Shown here: positions 1 through 7,469 of the stretch, piece by piece | Layout: every line of letters starts with the position of its first letter | Position numbering within the stretch: the first letter of the stretch is position 1 | Origin: Desulfobacteraceae bacterium | Lineage (GTDB): Bacteria > Desulfobacterota > DSM-4660 > Desulfatiglandales > HGW-15 | Reading direction: 5' to 3' | Assembly: GCA_003819975.1 (NCBI GenBank) | Contig: RPPU01000029.1 | Span: 1 to 15,376, forward strand | DNA length: 15,376 nt | Program-made: the position numbers and the translations under genes | Notes under the pieces: generated by a model | Databases searched by the model: none | Told to the model about the DNA's origin: nothing | The model's input: only the letters and a program-made list of their open reading frames with translations

Positions 1-2620
1 CCACATGCCAAAGGGTCCGGATCTGGGCTTCCGGAATAGGCCCGGAGCGTTGCACTGCGGGGCTGTTAAACCCGGGCTTCACGTCCAACTCGAAATAATA
101 GATAAGGGGATCATTGTCCGCATCCGTCGCATTGCTCACGACCAGATCCAATTCCGGTGTAGTCACTTCTTTATCCGGAACAGGCGTACTGCCGGCCAAG
201 CCTTGGGGCGCATGGTTGCTAAGATTGACCAGGAAAGAGGCCGGCTCGCTTTCTCTGCTTGCCCCATGTTCATCGGTCACAACGGCTTTCCAAGAATAAC
301 GAGTATTGTCGTTCAGGTCTTGGTCCAAGCGCCATTGCATAACGCCCTCTTCTGTTGCCGTCAAAGAGACGCCCGAGGTGACCAACTGGTTCAGGTTGTC
401 ATAGACCAGAAAAGTGTAAGTCAGATTATCTTCATCCGGATCCAGGCTGGTGCTGACGCATAGTAAAGGCCGAACTTGGCTTACCTGAGTTTGATCGATC
501 GGTTGACTGATCCGGATCGGGCCGGGTAAATCGTTTTGAGTGTTGACAAAGAAATCGCCATAGGTCCAAAGACTATAATTGACATTGTCCGTGGCCCGCA
601 CCCGCCAATAATACCGGGTGTTATCCTGCAGATCGTTTGACAGAGACCAAGTCGTGGTGGTGCCGGATTGAGCGGTCACTCCGGTTTGCATTTCCACCAG
701 CGAGGTCATGGCTGCGTCGCGATAGATCTCGAAGAGATACGCAACACTATCGTTATCCGGGTCCACGCTGTTCTGAATGGTCAAATCCGGTTTGAGCACG
801 GAAACCTCGGTCTCCGGATACGGGTCCAGAATCAGCGGTGCATTAGGGGCCCGGTCTGCTTTTAAAGGATCGGTTCCCAGTAAATACTCTTCCAAATTGG
901 TAAGGCCGTCTCCGTCCGCGTCTCCATTGGGGTCCACACCGATATGGCCGAAATATCTCAGTTCCCATTCGTCGGCCAGACCGTTGTTGTCCGAATCCGG
1001 CGTGGAAAGCACAGTCAACTGCACGGCTCGGGAGGTTTGTAACTGACTGTCGGCTGCCGTAAAAACAATGGAATAGACTCCGGCTTGTCCGGTGGCCGGG
1101 GTCCAAGTCAACTCAGCCCGGCCCGGACCGAGTTGGGTCAGGGTGGCCCCACTCGGTAAGGCACTGGTGGTGATCAATGGAATGGTACCGTCCGGGTCCG
1201 TGGCTTCGGCCAGCACAACCACTTGTTCGCCGATATTGACTTTGGTTTTATTGGCGCTCAAGGTCAGGACGGGCGGGCGGTTACCTACGGCATTGTCAAA
1301 GGTTACCGTATAACTGCCGGTAGAGTTGGTATCAAAAAGATGAAAATGGTGTTTCCACGGGTCGTTCTTGACCCGGGTCTTGGAGAGCCAGGCGTTCTGA
1401 AGCTTGATTTGTTTGCCGTCCGCACGCACTACGGATTGGATCGGTCTTTGACCGCTATAGGGATCATCCAGTTCGAGGTACATAAAACCAGCCGTCGGCG
1501 GCGCGGTCAATTGACATTGATTGCCTGCACAGGTCAGCGTGGAAAAGGTCGATTGGTCGGTTGCTTCCGTGTCGAGTCCTTCGGATTCATAGACCTTATA
1601 AACCCGGTCATTTTCCTGTTCTTTGGCCAGGAAATCCCGGACCGTGTCCCGGCCCGGCAAATCCACCAAAACATCCTTGATCAAAAAATGGGTGTTCAAG
1701 CCGGTAATCAGCGAGGTCAGCTCGCCGCCAAGCTCGTCGGCATGCGAGATATCGGCGGTAAATTCCACAAATTTGCCGTAAAGGCTGCAGGTCATGAGCC
1801 AACGGGCCGTGCCCGAAGAGCTGGGTTTGATGTCGCCGAAATTAACCAGTAACGAATCCGTGACCGGCGCTCCATTCACTTCGGAGCCGATGATCTTGAA
1901 ACCGATCAAAAGACCTTGTTTATTTTCCACAATCTTAGGTTGGGCTGAGTTGATCTTGACGTTCTTGGCCAGGCCTTTGCCGCTGTTCTTAATACGCACG
2001 CCCAGATTGAAAGGAATGATCTCTTCGATCTCATCGGTAAAGGGGTCGTCGCCATATACATGAATGGGCAAAAAATAGTCCAGATTGAGTTCCGGCATAG
2101 GTTTGACGTAAATATAGTCCGGGGTCACTTCCGTGACATGGTTTTCACCGGCCAGGGTATAGGTCAGGGTGGCGCCGACATAATATAAAGTTCCCTGGGG
2201 CACGCCGTTTGCGGCATTGGGCGCCGGGATGATCATCCAGTGGATATCGGCGCTGGTGGCGGCTTTAACAATGCCTTGGCCGGTCACGTTCGTGATATTT
2301 TCCATGGTGTCGAGGCGGATGAAAAATTTGACGTCCGGATTCTGGTCCTGGGGATCGCTGCTGGCTAAGACCGGTTTGGCGTCTTTGTCCAGAAAACGCA
2401 CATCCACCTTCACATTCGCAAGGTCGGCATGGGTCAAGCCGTTGTTGATCCGCATGTGCGCATCAAAGGCTTGACGCTCGAGAGTCAGCTCCTGCCGGAT
2501 CTCGATCTTCACCCGCGCGCAGATTGCGTCCGCCGCCCAAATCGGTATGCAAAAAAAAGGCAGCATAAAACTTATCAAGGCCGCCCCAATACCATATCGT
2601 AACCATTGCTTGCTCTTCAT
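1..2620 (-). CDS. Large exported multidomain surface protein (Ig-like, TSP3-like and FnIII-like modules), N-terminal part, runs off left edge
   Basis: The minus-strand frame from the ATG at 2620 is open for 873 codons to the window edge; I found no stop on reading every codon. A GGGAG lies 7 nt before the ATG. Residues 1-30 form a signal peptide: Lys/Arg start, hydrophobic core, cleavage near WAA/DA. Residues about 32-445 are a large unassigned region; one stretch (NSGKGLAKNVKI) resembles CARDB-type adhesion modules. About 447-535 is an Ig-like/cadherin-like domain (starts NRPPVLTLSANKTK, contains ATDPDG and WTPATGQAG). About 539-583 is a bacterial TSP3-like calcium-binding unit with DSDNNG and DADGDGLTNLEE and the closing LGTDP. 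Two FnIII-like repeats follow (about 592-692 and 696-802), each with a DPDNDSVAYLFE-like and an NTRYYWRVRA-like segment, and a third begins at about 805. Such architecture is typical of exported adhesins or cell-surface proteins. Ligand and anchoring mode are unknown because the C terminus is outside the window. Confidence 0.9.
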   Translation of the reverse strand, partial: MKSKQWLRYGIGAALISFMLPFFCIPIWAADAICARVKIEIRQELTLERQAFDAHMRINNGLTHADLANVKVDVRFLDKDAKPVLASSDPQDQNPDVKFFIRLDTMENITNVTGQGIVKAATSADIHWMIIPAPNAANGVPQGTLYYVGATLTYTLAGENHVTEVTPDYIYVKPMPELNLDYFLPIHVYGDDPFTDEIEEIIPFNLGVRIKNSGKGLAKNVKINSAQPKIVENKQGLLIGFKIIGSEVNGAPVTDSLLVNFGDIKPSSSGTARWLMTCSLYGKFVEFTADISHADELGGELTSLITGLNTHFLIKDVLVDLPGRDTVRDFLAKEQENDRVYKVYESEGLDTEATDQSTFSTLTCAGNQCQLTAPPTAGFMYLELDDPYSGQRPIQSVVRADGKQIKLQNAWLSKTRVKNDPWKHHFHLFDTNSTGSYTVTFDNAVGNRPPVLTLSANKTKVNIGEQVVVLAEATDPDGTIPLITTSALPSGATLTQLGPGRAELTWTPATGQAGVYSIVFTAADSQLQTSRAVQLTVLSTPDSDNNGLADEWELRYFGHIGVDPNGDADGDGLTNLEEYLLGTDPLKADRAPNAPLILDPYPETEVSVLKPDLTIQNSVDPDNDSVAYLFEIYRDAAMTSLVEMQTGVTAQSGTTTTWSLSNDLQDNTRYYWRVRATDNVNYSLWTYGDFFVNTQNDLPGPIRISQPIDQTQVSQVRPLLCVSTSLDPDEDNLTYTFLVYDNLNQLVTSGVSLTATEEGVMQWRLDQDLNDNTRYSWKAVVTDEHGASRESEPASFLVNLSNHAPQGLAGSTPVPDKEVTTPELDLVVSNATDADNDPLIYYFELDVKPGFNSPAVQRSGPIPEAQIRTLWHV

Positions 2621-3088
2621 GAAGATCTCCCGGGTTTTAAATATTTCGCGAAAACCGATGAATGACCCATATTAAATAAGTTCACCTCAGGTGGATCAAA
2701 ACGAAAGGATTCTCCCTGGCGAATTTAAATATAGAGTTGGATTGTTTGAAAAATGTTAAAATAACTCCAATAAGAATGAGTAAATTTTTCAATTATATCG
2801 ATTAATTACTTAAAATGATGAAACCGAAAGATTATAGGGCTCAAAAGCACCTGCGCTCAGACAGCTATCATAATGAAACAGAGATGTAAAGACTTTTAAC
2901 GATTAAATTCCGGTCCACCCTCCCCTGTAACAACTTTTGTGATTTTAAAAAGTTGTGGCTCCGCCCGTCAAAAATATAGGGAGGGGGACTTGGACCTGTA
3001 CGGCGGATAAGACGACGGGACAAGGAACGCAAGAAGGGGAAAAAGATTTTTAACCGCAGACTTTGGACAGATGGCCGCAGATAAAGAT

Positions 3089-3116
3089 TTATCGTTCCGC
3101 GACTGCGGAACGATAA
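3089..3116. repeat. Perfect 12-bp hairpin with GACT loop (repeat copy 1)
   Basis: TTATCGTTCCGC and GCGGAACGATAA flank the loop GACT. The preceding stretch (3048-3085) carries ACCGCAGAC...GGACAGA and CCGCAGATAAA words. The same order (ACCGCAGAC, GGACAGA, then a GACT-loop hairpin with CCGC/GCGG at its tip) recurs at 4754-4825, so these are two copies of one dispersed element. There is no T-run directly after either arm, so it does not look like an intrinsic terminator. Confidence 0.8.
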
Positions 3117-3204
3117 CCTATCACGCCCAAGGGGCGCTTCAGTTCCATCGATGCTGTGAATATAACGCCCTTTTCTTTTCATCGGTATTTCTTTAAACAC
3201 TCAA

Positions 3205-3357
3205 ATGTTTTATTGATCCTGAAAATCCAGGATCAATAAAACATGAATTCCAGCAAGCCGGAACAGGAGTTCCAGCGAGATCGCCGGAATAAGTCCGTAC
3301 GACGGTAAGTCGGTTCATTATTCGTTTTTCACTTATCGACAACTTTTTGTCGATATT
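3205..3357 (+). repeat. Dispersed repeat with 17-bp hairpin; inverted partner at 10230-10390
   Basis: A perfect 17-bp stem (3205-3221 with 3228-3244, loop AAAATC) leads into a stretch of about 110 bp. That stretch contains GAATTCCAGCAAGCCGGAAC, then GGAACAGGAGTTCC, CGCCGGAATAAGTCCGTACG and TTTCACTTATCGAC. The same words in the same order occur on the opposite strand at 10390-10230. That copy carries an extra unit of roughly 22 bp around GGAACAGGA. Confidence 0.85.
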
Positions 3358-3407
3358 TTGGAATAAAAAGCCTAAGGAGACGATATCCGCCTGGCGCAGC
3401 CATGACA

Positions 3408-3560
3408 CCTTTTTCCCCGCCGTGTCGGCGGGGAAAAGATTCGGTTTTGTCTGCGGTTATCTGCCCGAGGTCCGCGGTTAAATACTCTTTTCTTGGATTC
3501 CGGTTAACTGATGATTTTGTTCTGCAAAATCATGACTTGCCGGAATGACGAATCGAGGGA
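3408..3560 (+). repeat. Composite REP-like repeat; related copy at 12258-12420
   Basis: It begins with an 11-bp hairpin (TTTTCCCCGCC 3411-3421, loop GTGTC, GGCGGGGAAAA 3427-3437). It continues with TCTGCGGTTATCTGCC and GCGGTTAAATACTC, and then a REP-type palindrome opening TGGATTCCGG and closing CCGGAATGACG. Inside that palindrome is a second hairpin (ATGATTTTG 3511-3519, loop TTCTG, CAAAATCAT 3525-3533). The same series of parts occurs in the same orientation between the MEMO-family gene and the histidine kinase gene. Confidence 0.8.
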
Positions 3561-3631
3561 TTCCGACTAAAAACGTCAAACCCAAGCAGGAAACAATAAG
3601 ACATTCGAACTTTTACACCTTCTCACGCCTG

Positions 3632-3657
3632 TCCGCCATAGGCCTCGCGAAGGCGGA
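3632..3657. repeat. Short TCCGCC/GGCGGA palindromic repeat
   Basis: TCCGCC and GGCGGA flank a CATAGGCCTCGCGAA-type centre. A near copy (CCCGCCGTAGC...CGAAGGCGGAC) is at 10141-10166. It lies just beyond the stop codon of the transglutaminase-like gene. It has no T-run, so I call it a dispersed repeat rather than a terminator. Confidence 0.55.
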
Positions 3658-3677
3658 TTCGCACCTTCACACATGTA

Positions 3678-4538
3678 CTATTCCCCGATTTTTACTTCTA
3701 AATTTTCACCTTTGATCCTGAAGGGCTCATCCGCATCCAAGAAATCATCTGAATTTCCATTGATGATCCGGAGACATAGGTAATTGCCGCCGGCCGGTTT
3801 AAAAATTCTCCGTTGCGGATCGGCAGTGTACCAAATGCCGGCATAATAGAACTCGGCCCAATTGTGATATTCATTCGGCTTTAACAGACTGTTTTCTTTA
3901 ATAGAATATCCGGCAAGACCGCGAGCCGGAATTTCATTAGCCCGGCAAAGGGCTATAAAAAGGTCCATGAATTCGGTACAATCCCCTTTTTTCCGCCTAA
4001 GAGCATATAAGGCGCCATAGCTTTGACTTAAATAACCGGTATATTCAATATGGCGGGATACATAATCGAAAACTCTTTCAACCGTCTGCATTTCATTCTC
4101 TGCTTTAAGTATTCGGGCGATTTCTTGAATTTCCGGTTCATTGGATTGAATATTTTTTCCCGGCAATAGATAATTGGAAATATCTTCTCGATGAGCAACA
4201 GGATAAACGGGAAAAAGAAGTTTGGCTTCAATATTCAGGATCACATTGCCGAAGGGAGGGATTTCATCGAACACAAAGGAAAGGATGTGGTTGCCGGAAC
4301 GGTCCCGGATGGTTTGATAGGGATGAGAAATTTTTAGGCTCTCGCATTTTTGATTCGAGGAAAGGGGTAGCGGAGCATAAGTCCAAAACTCGATGTTTTT
4401 AACCGGTTGATTGTTTTTGTTACGAATGGTGTAACTGTATTGAATGCGGCGCGGGAGGGTATAAGGATCTTCCGCGGCTTGAACCGCGGTGGAACCAAAA
4501 AGGGTGATAAAAATTAATAATAGGGGAAAGGTCTTCAT
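3678..4538 (-). CDS. Exported transglutaminase-like (papain-fold) protein
   Basis: The 286-residue product starts with a signal peptide (MKTFPLLLIFITLFGSTAVQAA, cleavage near residue 21/22). Residues about 24-115 are probably a beta-rich N-terminal domain. Residues about 145-245 are the transglutaminase-like core. Cys187 sits in KKGDCTEFMDLF, followed by ALCRANEIPARGLAGY; His225 is in YHNWAEFYY; Asp240 is in WYTADPQ. This is the intact Cys-His-Asp triad of the family, so an active envelope hydrolase or transferase (protease, peptidase or amide-bond exchange) is likely. The substrate cannot be read from sequence. No good Shine-Dalgarno precedes the ATG; an A-rich tandem repeat does. A stop lies four codons upstream, so the start cannot be further out. 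The gene is on the same strand as the rhodanese-like gene but 420 bp away, so a shared transcript is uncertain. Confidence 0.88.
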   Translation of the reverse strand: MKTFPLLLIFITLFGSTAVQAAEDPYTLPRRIQYSYTIRNKNNQPVKNIEFWTYAPLPLSSNQKCESLKISHPYQTIRDRSGNHILSFVFDEIPPFGNVILNIEAKLLFPVYPVAHREDISNYLLPGKNIQSNEPEIQEIARILKAENEMQTVERVFDYVSRHIEYTGYLSQSYGALYALRRKKGDCTEFMDLFIALCRANEIPARGLAGYSIKENSLLKPNEYHNWAEFYYAGIWYTADPQRRIFKPAGGNYLCLRIINGNSDDFLDADEPFRIKGENLEVKIGE

Positions 4539-4540
4539 GG

Positions 4541-4570
4541 GTTTTATTTAGTTTTATTTAGTTTTATTTG
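4541..4570. repeat. 10-bp tandem repeat, three copies, abutting a start codon
   Basis: GTTTTATTTA occurs at 4541-4550 and 4551-4560, and GTTTTATTTG at 4561-4570, ending 2 nt before the ATG of the transglutaminase-like gene (read on the minus strand). The third copy leads into TTTGATTGGT. The 20 nt at 4561-4580 differ by one base from 5801-5820. Confidence 0.85.
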
Positions 4571-4799
4571 TTTGATTGGTTACGCAACCCAACCTCCGTT
4601 TCGCGAAAAGGATTTTCTTAATCCGATTAAATTTGAGTTCAAAGAAATCCTGTAGCGCTAACTCGGTTTTGTCCTCGGTTATCCGGCTGAAAGCAATTTC
4701 GTGAAGATTGAAATTACTGATATCGGCGGTTAAATATTTTTCTAAATCCATTTTTACCGCAGACACAGGACAGACTAAGAAGGACGAGATTTTGTTTCT

Positions 4800-4825
4800 A
4801 TTCGCCCCGCGACTGCGGGACGAAT
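4800..4825. repeat. Hairpin with GACT loop (repeat copy 2)
   Basis: ATTCGCCCCGC and GCGGGACGAAT flank the loop GACT, with one C-A mismatch. Loop and stem tip match the hairpin at 3089-3116, while outer stem bases differ on both arms. The upstream words ACCGCAGAC and GGACAGA match as well. Confidence 0.75.
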
Positions 4826-4958
4826 AACAATCAGCTCTGCGAGGCTTGTTCGGTTTTTCTTGCACGGTTCGTTTATAATTATCAATATTACTTTTAGCGT
4901 TTACTATAGTCCGATTTTCAAAACGAATAGAACCGATGAAACTGTCTTTAGAACAATT

Positions 4959-5825
4959 TTAATTCGGACAAGTAGGACACTTTGCCGTGCTTGTCTTGGC
5001 CGGGCCCTTATTATTTTTTGACGGATTTTGTTGATCGAGAAACTCTTTATAACCGGCCAGGCCGTTTTTCAAGAAAAATAGATTTAGTATTTGTTTTTTT
5101 TGAATCGTTTGCTCAATCGCTTTATACTCTTTTCCGTTTTCATTAAGTATAATCAGCCATGGGTTAGGCGCGGTCTTCTCTTTTGCCAACAGATTTCCCA
5201 GCAGTGCCGTGAATTGCTTTTCATTTTTAAAAGGGATATGAACTGCAAAAGGCACCCACAAACGGGCGTCCGCACTCACAACCGAAGAAGTATTGATGAC
5301 GGTCCAGTTTTGATAATTTTTTTCGATAAAAAAATCTCTGGCCGGAATTCGATCGATTCCTTCCAAAGCCGCCGTGTCGCCGGCGAATTCGCCGCCTTTA
5401 TTTTTCCAGGCATTCAATCCGCCGGTGAGAATCTTAACGTTAAAACCAAGTTCTTTCAGTCTTCGGCATTCGGTTTCAAGCGCTTCCCAGGCATAACCTT
5501 CGTTGAACAACACAATCGATTTTGGTTTGAGATAGGTTTTGGTCTTGACGGCGAAAAGAGGGATATTCAAAGAATCCGGGATGCGGACCTTTTGATACTC
5601 TTCCGCGGCGCGCACATCGATTAAGATATAATCGTTTTTTTGTATTGTTTGCTTTAAGATCTCTTCGACTCGGATATACATGGAAAAATCGTGTTGTTTA
5701 AAGCCGCTTTTAAGCCATTCTTTAGGTATGGAATCGACCGGAAAAGATGGAGCGGCCATCAGGGATTGACAAACCCATAGGCCAAAAAAGAGGAAAAACA
5801 GTTTTATTGGTTTGATTGGTTTCAT
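4959..5825 (-). CDS. Exported tandem rhodanese-like protein lacking both active-site cysteines
   Basis: The 288-residue product opens with a signal peptide (residues 1-25, ending SLMAAP). Residues about 52-147 are a rhodanese-like domain: ILIDVRAAEEYQKVRIPDSLNIP, then the active-site loop region LFNEGYAWEA, then GFNVKILTGGLNAWKNKGG. Rhodaneses carry Cys at the first loop position; here it is Asn108. Residues about 160-265 look like a second, more degenerate copy: WTVINTSS, AVHIPF, IILNENGKEYKAI with Asn228 at the same place, and LFFLKNGLAGYKEFL. The only cysteines outside the leader are Cys120 and a C-terminal CPTC (283-286). A sulfurtransferase role by the usual persulfide route is therefore unlikely; a binding or scaffold role in the periplasm is possible. 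No strong Shine-Dalgarno is visible. The gene lies 86 bp beyond fabF on the same strand, separated by a repeat. Confidence 0.85.
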   Translation of the reverse strand: MKPIKPIKLFFLFFGLWVCQSLMAAPSFPVDSIPKEWLKSGFKQHDFSMYIRVEEILKQTIQKNDYILIDVRAAEEYQKVRIPDSLNIPLFAVKTKTYLKPKSIVLFNEGYAWEALETECRRLKELGFNVKILTGGLNAWKNKGGEFAGDTAALEGIDRIPARDFFIEKNYQNWTVINTSSVVSADARLWVPFAVHIPFKNEKQFTALLGNLLAKEKTAPNPWLIILNENGKEYKAIEQTIQKKQILNLFFLKNGLAGYKEFLDQQNPSKNNKGPAKTSTAKCPTCPN

Positions 5826-5831
5826 CTATTT

Positions 5832-5894
5832 TGTCATTCCGAACGAATGTGAGGAATCGTACGATTTCTCTTCGCTGCTCTCCTCAAAATGACA
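5832..5894. repeat. TGTCATTCC...AATGACA dispersed inverted repeat
   Basis: TGTCATT (5832-5838) pairs with AATGACA (5888-5894), and the centre carries the perfect palindrome AATCGTACGATT (5855-5866). The wording (TGTCATTCCGA...GAGGAATC) is of a kind seen in intergenic repeats of many bacterial genomes. It fills most of the space between fabF and the rhodanese-like gene. It may fold in RNA and end or process the fab transcript, but no T-run follows. Confidence 0.6.
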
Positions 5895-5911
5895 GCCAAA
5901 GATAACGGTCT

Positions 5912-7147
5912 TTAGAACTCTTTAAACAACAACGATCCATTGGTCCCGCCGAAGCCGAAAGAATTAGATAGGGCCGTGCGGACTTTGGCGGCTCGGGATT
6001 TGTTGGGCACATAATCCAGATCGCAATCGGGGTCCGGGGTTTCATAATTGATGGTGGGCGGAATCAGGCTGTTTTTGATGGTCATGACTGAAAAGATCGC
6101 TTCAATGCCGCCGGCGCCGCCCAAGAGATGGCCGGTCATGGATTTGGTGGAGCTGACCGCCAATTTATAAGCATGCGCGCCGAAAACCGCTTTGATGCCC
6201 TTGGTTTCCGAAGCGTCATTCAGGTCCGTGGATGTGCCGTGGGCATTGATATAATCGATATCTTCCGGTTTGAGTCCGGCATCTTCAATAGCTATTTTCA
6301 TGCTGGCGATGGCGCCCTTGCCTTCGGGATCAGGCGCGGTAATATGATACGCGTCCGCTGAAAGGCCATAACCGGCCAGCTCTGCGTAAATTCGGGCTCC
6401 TCTGGCTTTGGCATGTTCCAGCTCTTCCAGAATCAGGATACCGGCTCCTTCGCCCATCACAAATCCGTCGCGGTCTTTATCAAAGGGACGGGAAGCTTTC
6501 TCCGGTTGGTCGTTACGGATGCTCAAGGCGCGCATGGCGCAGAACCCGCCCAATGCCAAAGGAGAAATAACCGCTTCCGAACCTCCGGTAATCATGGCGT
6601 CCACACGGCCTTCCCGAATATAACGAAAGGCTTCGCCAATGGCGTGGCAACTGGACGTGCACGCGGTTTCAATGGATTGATTGGGTCCCCGGGCGCCATA
6701 TTCAATGGCGATCTGACCCGGTACCATATTCGCGATAATGCCGGGAATAAAAAAAGGGCTGATCCGTTTGGGACCTTTTTCAACCAATATCTGATGATAT
6801 TCTTCAAGCATGGCCAAACCGCCCAGGCCGGTGCCGGTGATGCACCCGACCTTTTGAGCGTTGCCGGCATCTATTTTTAAAGCGGAATCTTCCATGGCCA
6901 TGCGCGCGGCCGCCAGGGCATAGTGAATAAAAATATCGAACCGCCGCGCCTGTTGTTTGTCCAGCCAGTCTTCAGATTTGAAATCCGGGACTTCCCCGGC
7001 GATCTGAGAGGTAAAAAGGGATGCGTCAAATCTCGTGATTTTGCGGATTCCGGAATGCCCGGCGCATACCGCTTCCCAATTTTTCTTCAATCCGGTGCCT
7101 AACGGCGAAACAATACCGAGGCCCGTGACTACAACCCGTCTTTGCAT
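5912..7147 (-). CDS. fabF: 3-oxoacyl-[acyl-carrier-protein] synthase II
   Basis: FabF condenses malonyl-ACP with a growing acyl-ACP in the elongation cycle of type II fatty-acid synthesis, in the cytoplasm. The 411-residue length is usual for the family. The catalytic triad is complete: Cys163 in [11 protein letters not shown], His303 in [11 protein letters not shown], and His340 in [13 protein letters not shown], with Lys335 just before it. The C terminus [15 protein letters not shown] is the thiolase-fold signature. These positions match the E. coli enzyme numbering. GGAGG lies 7 nt before the ATG. It is the last gene of the operon, 47 bp after acpP. FabB is the alternative, but the overall pattern favours FabF. 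Confidence 0.97.
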   Translation of the reverse strand: MQRRVVVTGLGIVSPLGTGLKKNWEAVCAGHSGIRKITRFDASLFTSQIAGEVPDFKSEDWLDKQQARRFDIFIHYALAAARMAMEDSALKIDAGNAQKVGCITGTGLGGLAMLEEYHQILVEKGPKRISPFFIPGIIANMVPGQIAIEYGARGPNQSIETACTSSCHAIGEAFRYIREGRVDAMITGGSEAVISPLALGGFCAMRALSIRNDQPEKASRPFDKDRDGFVMGEGAGILILEELEHAKARGARIYAELAGYGLSADAYHITAPDPEGKGAIASMKIAIEDAGLKPEDIDYINAHGTSTDLNDASETKGIKAVFGAHAYKLAVSSTKSMTGHLLGGAGGIEAIFSVMTIKNSLIPPTINYETPDPDCDLDYVPNKSRAAKVRTALSNSFGFGGTNGSLLFKEF

Positions 7148-7194
7148 CGCATCCCTCCAAATACAACTACCATGCGCCTGGCGCTGAATAGGCT

Positions 7195-7434
7195 TTATTC
7201 GCCGCCGGCTTTCTTAATGTAATTGACGGCGTCCTGAACCGTTGCGATCTTTTCGGCGTCTTCATCGGGAATGGAAACATTGAATTCTTCTTCCATGGCC
7301 ATGATGAGTTCCACCTGGTCCAGCGAATCCGCTCCTAAATCGTCCACAAAAGAAGCCGTTAATACCACATCCTCTTCTTTAACATCCAATTGCTCACAGA
7401 TGATTTTTTTAATTTTCTCCAGAATGTCGGCCAT
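7195..7434 (-). CDS. acpP: Acyl carrier protein
   Basis: The product is 79 residues and acidic. Ser37 in [20 protein letters not shown] is the 4'-phosphopantetheine attachment site. The rest ([25 protein letters not shown]) is the standard four-helix ACP. It carries acyl chains between FabG, FabF and PlsX, its neighbours here. AAAGGAGG sits 7 nt before the ATG, the strongest ribosome-binding site in the operon, which suits the high cell demand for ACP. It is 35 bp after fabG. Confidence 0.98.
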   Translation of the reverse strand: MADILEKIKKIICEQLDVKEEDVVLTASFVDDLGADSLDQVELIMAMEEEFNVSIPDEDAEKIATVQDAVNYIKKAGGE

Positions 7435-7469
7435 TTAAAACTCCTCCTTTATTTTTAGTTTTTAAAAAT

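Larger units (their letters stand above)
2621..3677. other. Gene-free spacer of about 1.06 kb rich in palindromic repeats
   Basis: No convincing gene lies between the two exported-protein genes. Two minus-strand reading frames (2868-3200 and 3193-3408) exist, but they run through hairpins and dispersed repeats and look like no protein. The left part, 2640-2860, is AT-rich and is the leader of the large surface protein; it contains the short palindrome CACCT-G-AGGTG near 2685-2695. I found no -35/-10 pair there that I trust. The right part holds the repeats listed separately at 3089-3116, 3205-3357, 3408-3560 and 3632-3657. Confidence 0.7.
4539..4958. other. 420-bp spacer made largely of repeats
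   Basis: A minus-strand frame at 4554-4865 is present, but I do not accept it as a gene. It overlaps a tandem repeat at 4541-4570, a GACT-loop hairpin at 4800-4825, and words (TCAAAGAAATCCTGTAG at 4638-4654, CGGTTAAATATT near 4728-4739) that recur in the gene-free repeat at 12258-12360. Its protein has no recognisable family pattern. Confidence 0.6.

Noticed and set aside
5..1852. Long plus-strand open frames at 5-463, 668-865 and 1223-1852
   Set aside because: They run antisense to the 873-codon surface-protein frame with the same codon boundaries, have no ribosome-binding sites, and give no family-like protein.
2868..3408. Two overlapping minus-strand frames (110 and 71 codons) as small genes
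   Set aside because: Both pass through dispersed repeats and hairpins that also occur in other spacers; the proteins are compositionally odd and match no pattern.
3411..3437. Strong GC hairpin as an intrinsic terminator
   Set aside because: No T-run follows the stem on the strand of either neighbour gene; the same hairpin recurs at 12285-12312 as part of a repeat.
2621..3677. CRISPR array in the repeat-rich spacer
   Set aside because: Repeats differ in sequence and spacing, are palindromic and mostly single per site; there is no regular repeat-spacer pattern and no cas gene.
4554..4865. A 103-codon minus-strand frame between the two exported-protein genes
   Set aside because: It includes the tandem repeat, a GACT-loop hairpin and words shared with the spacer at 12258-12420, so it is better explained as repeat DNA.
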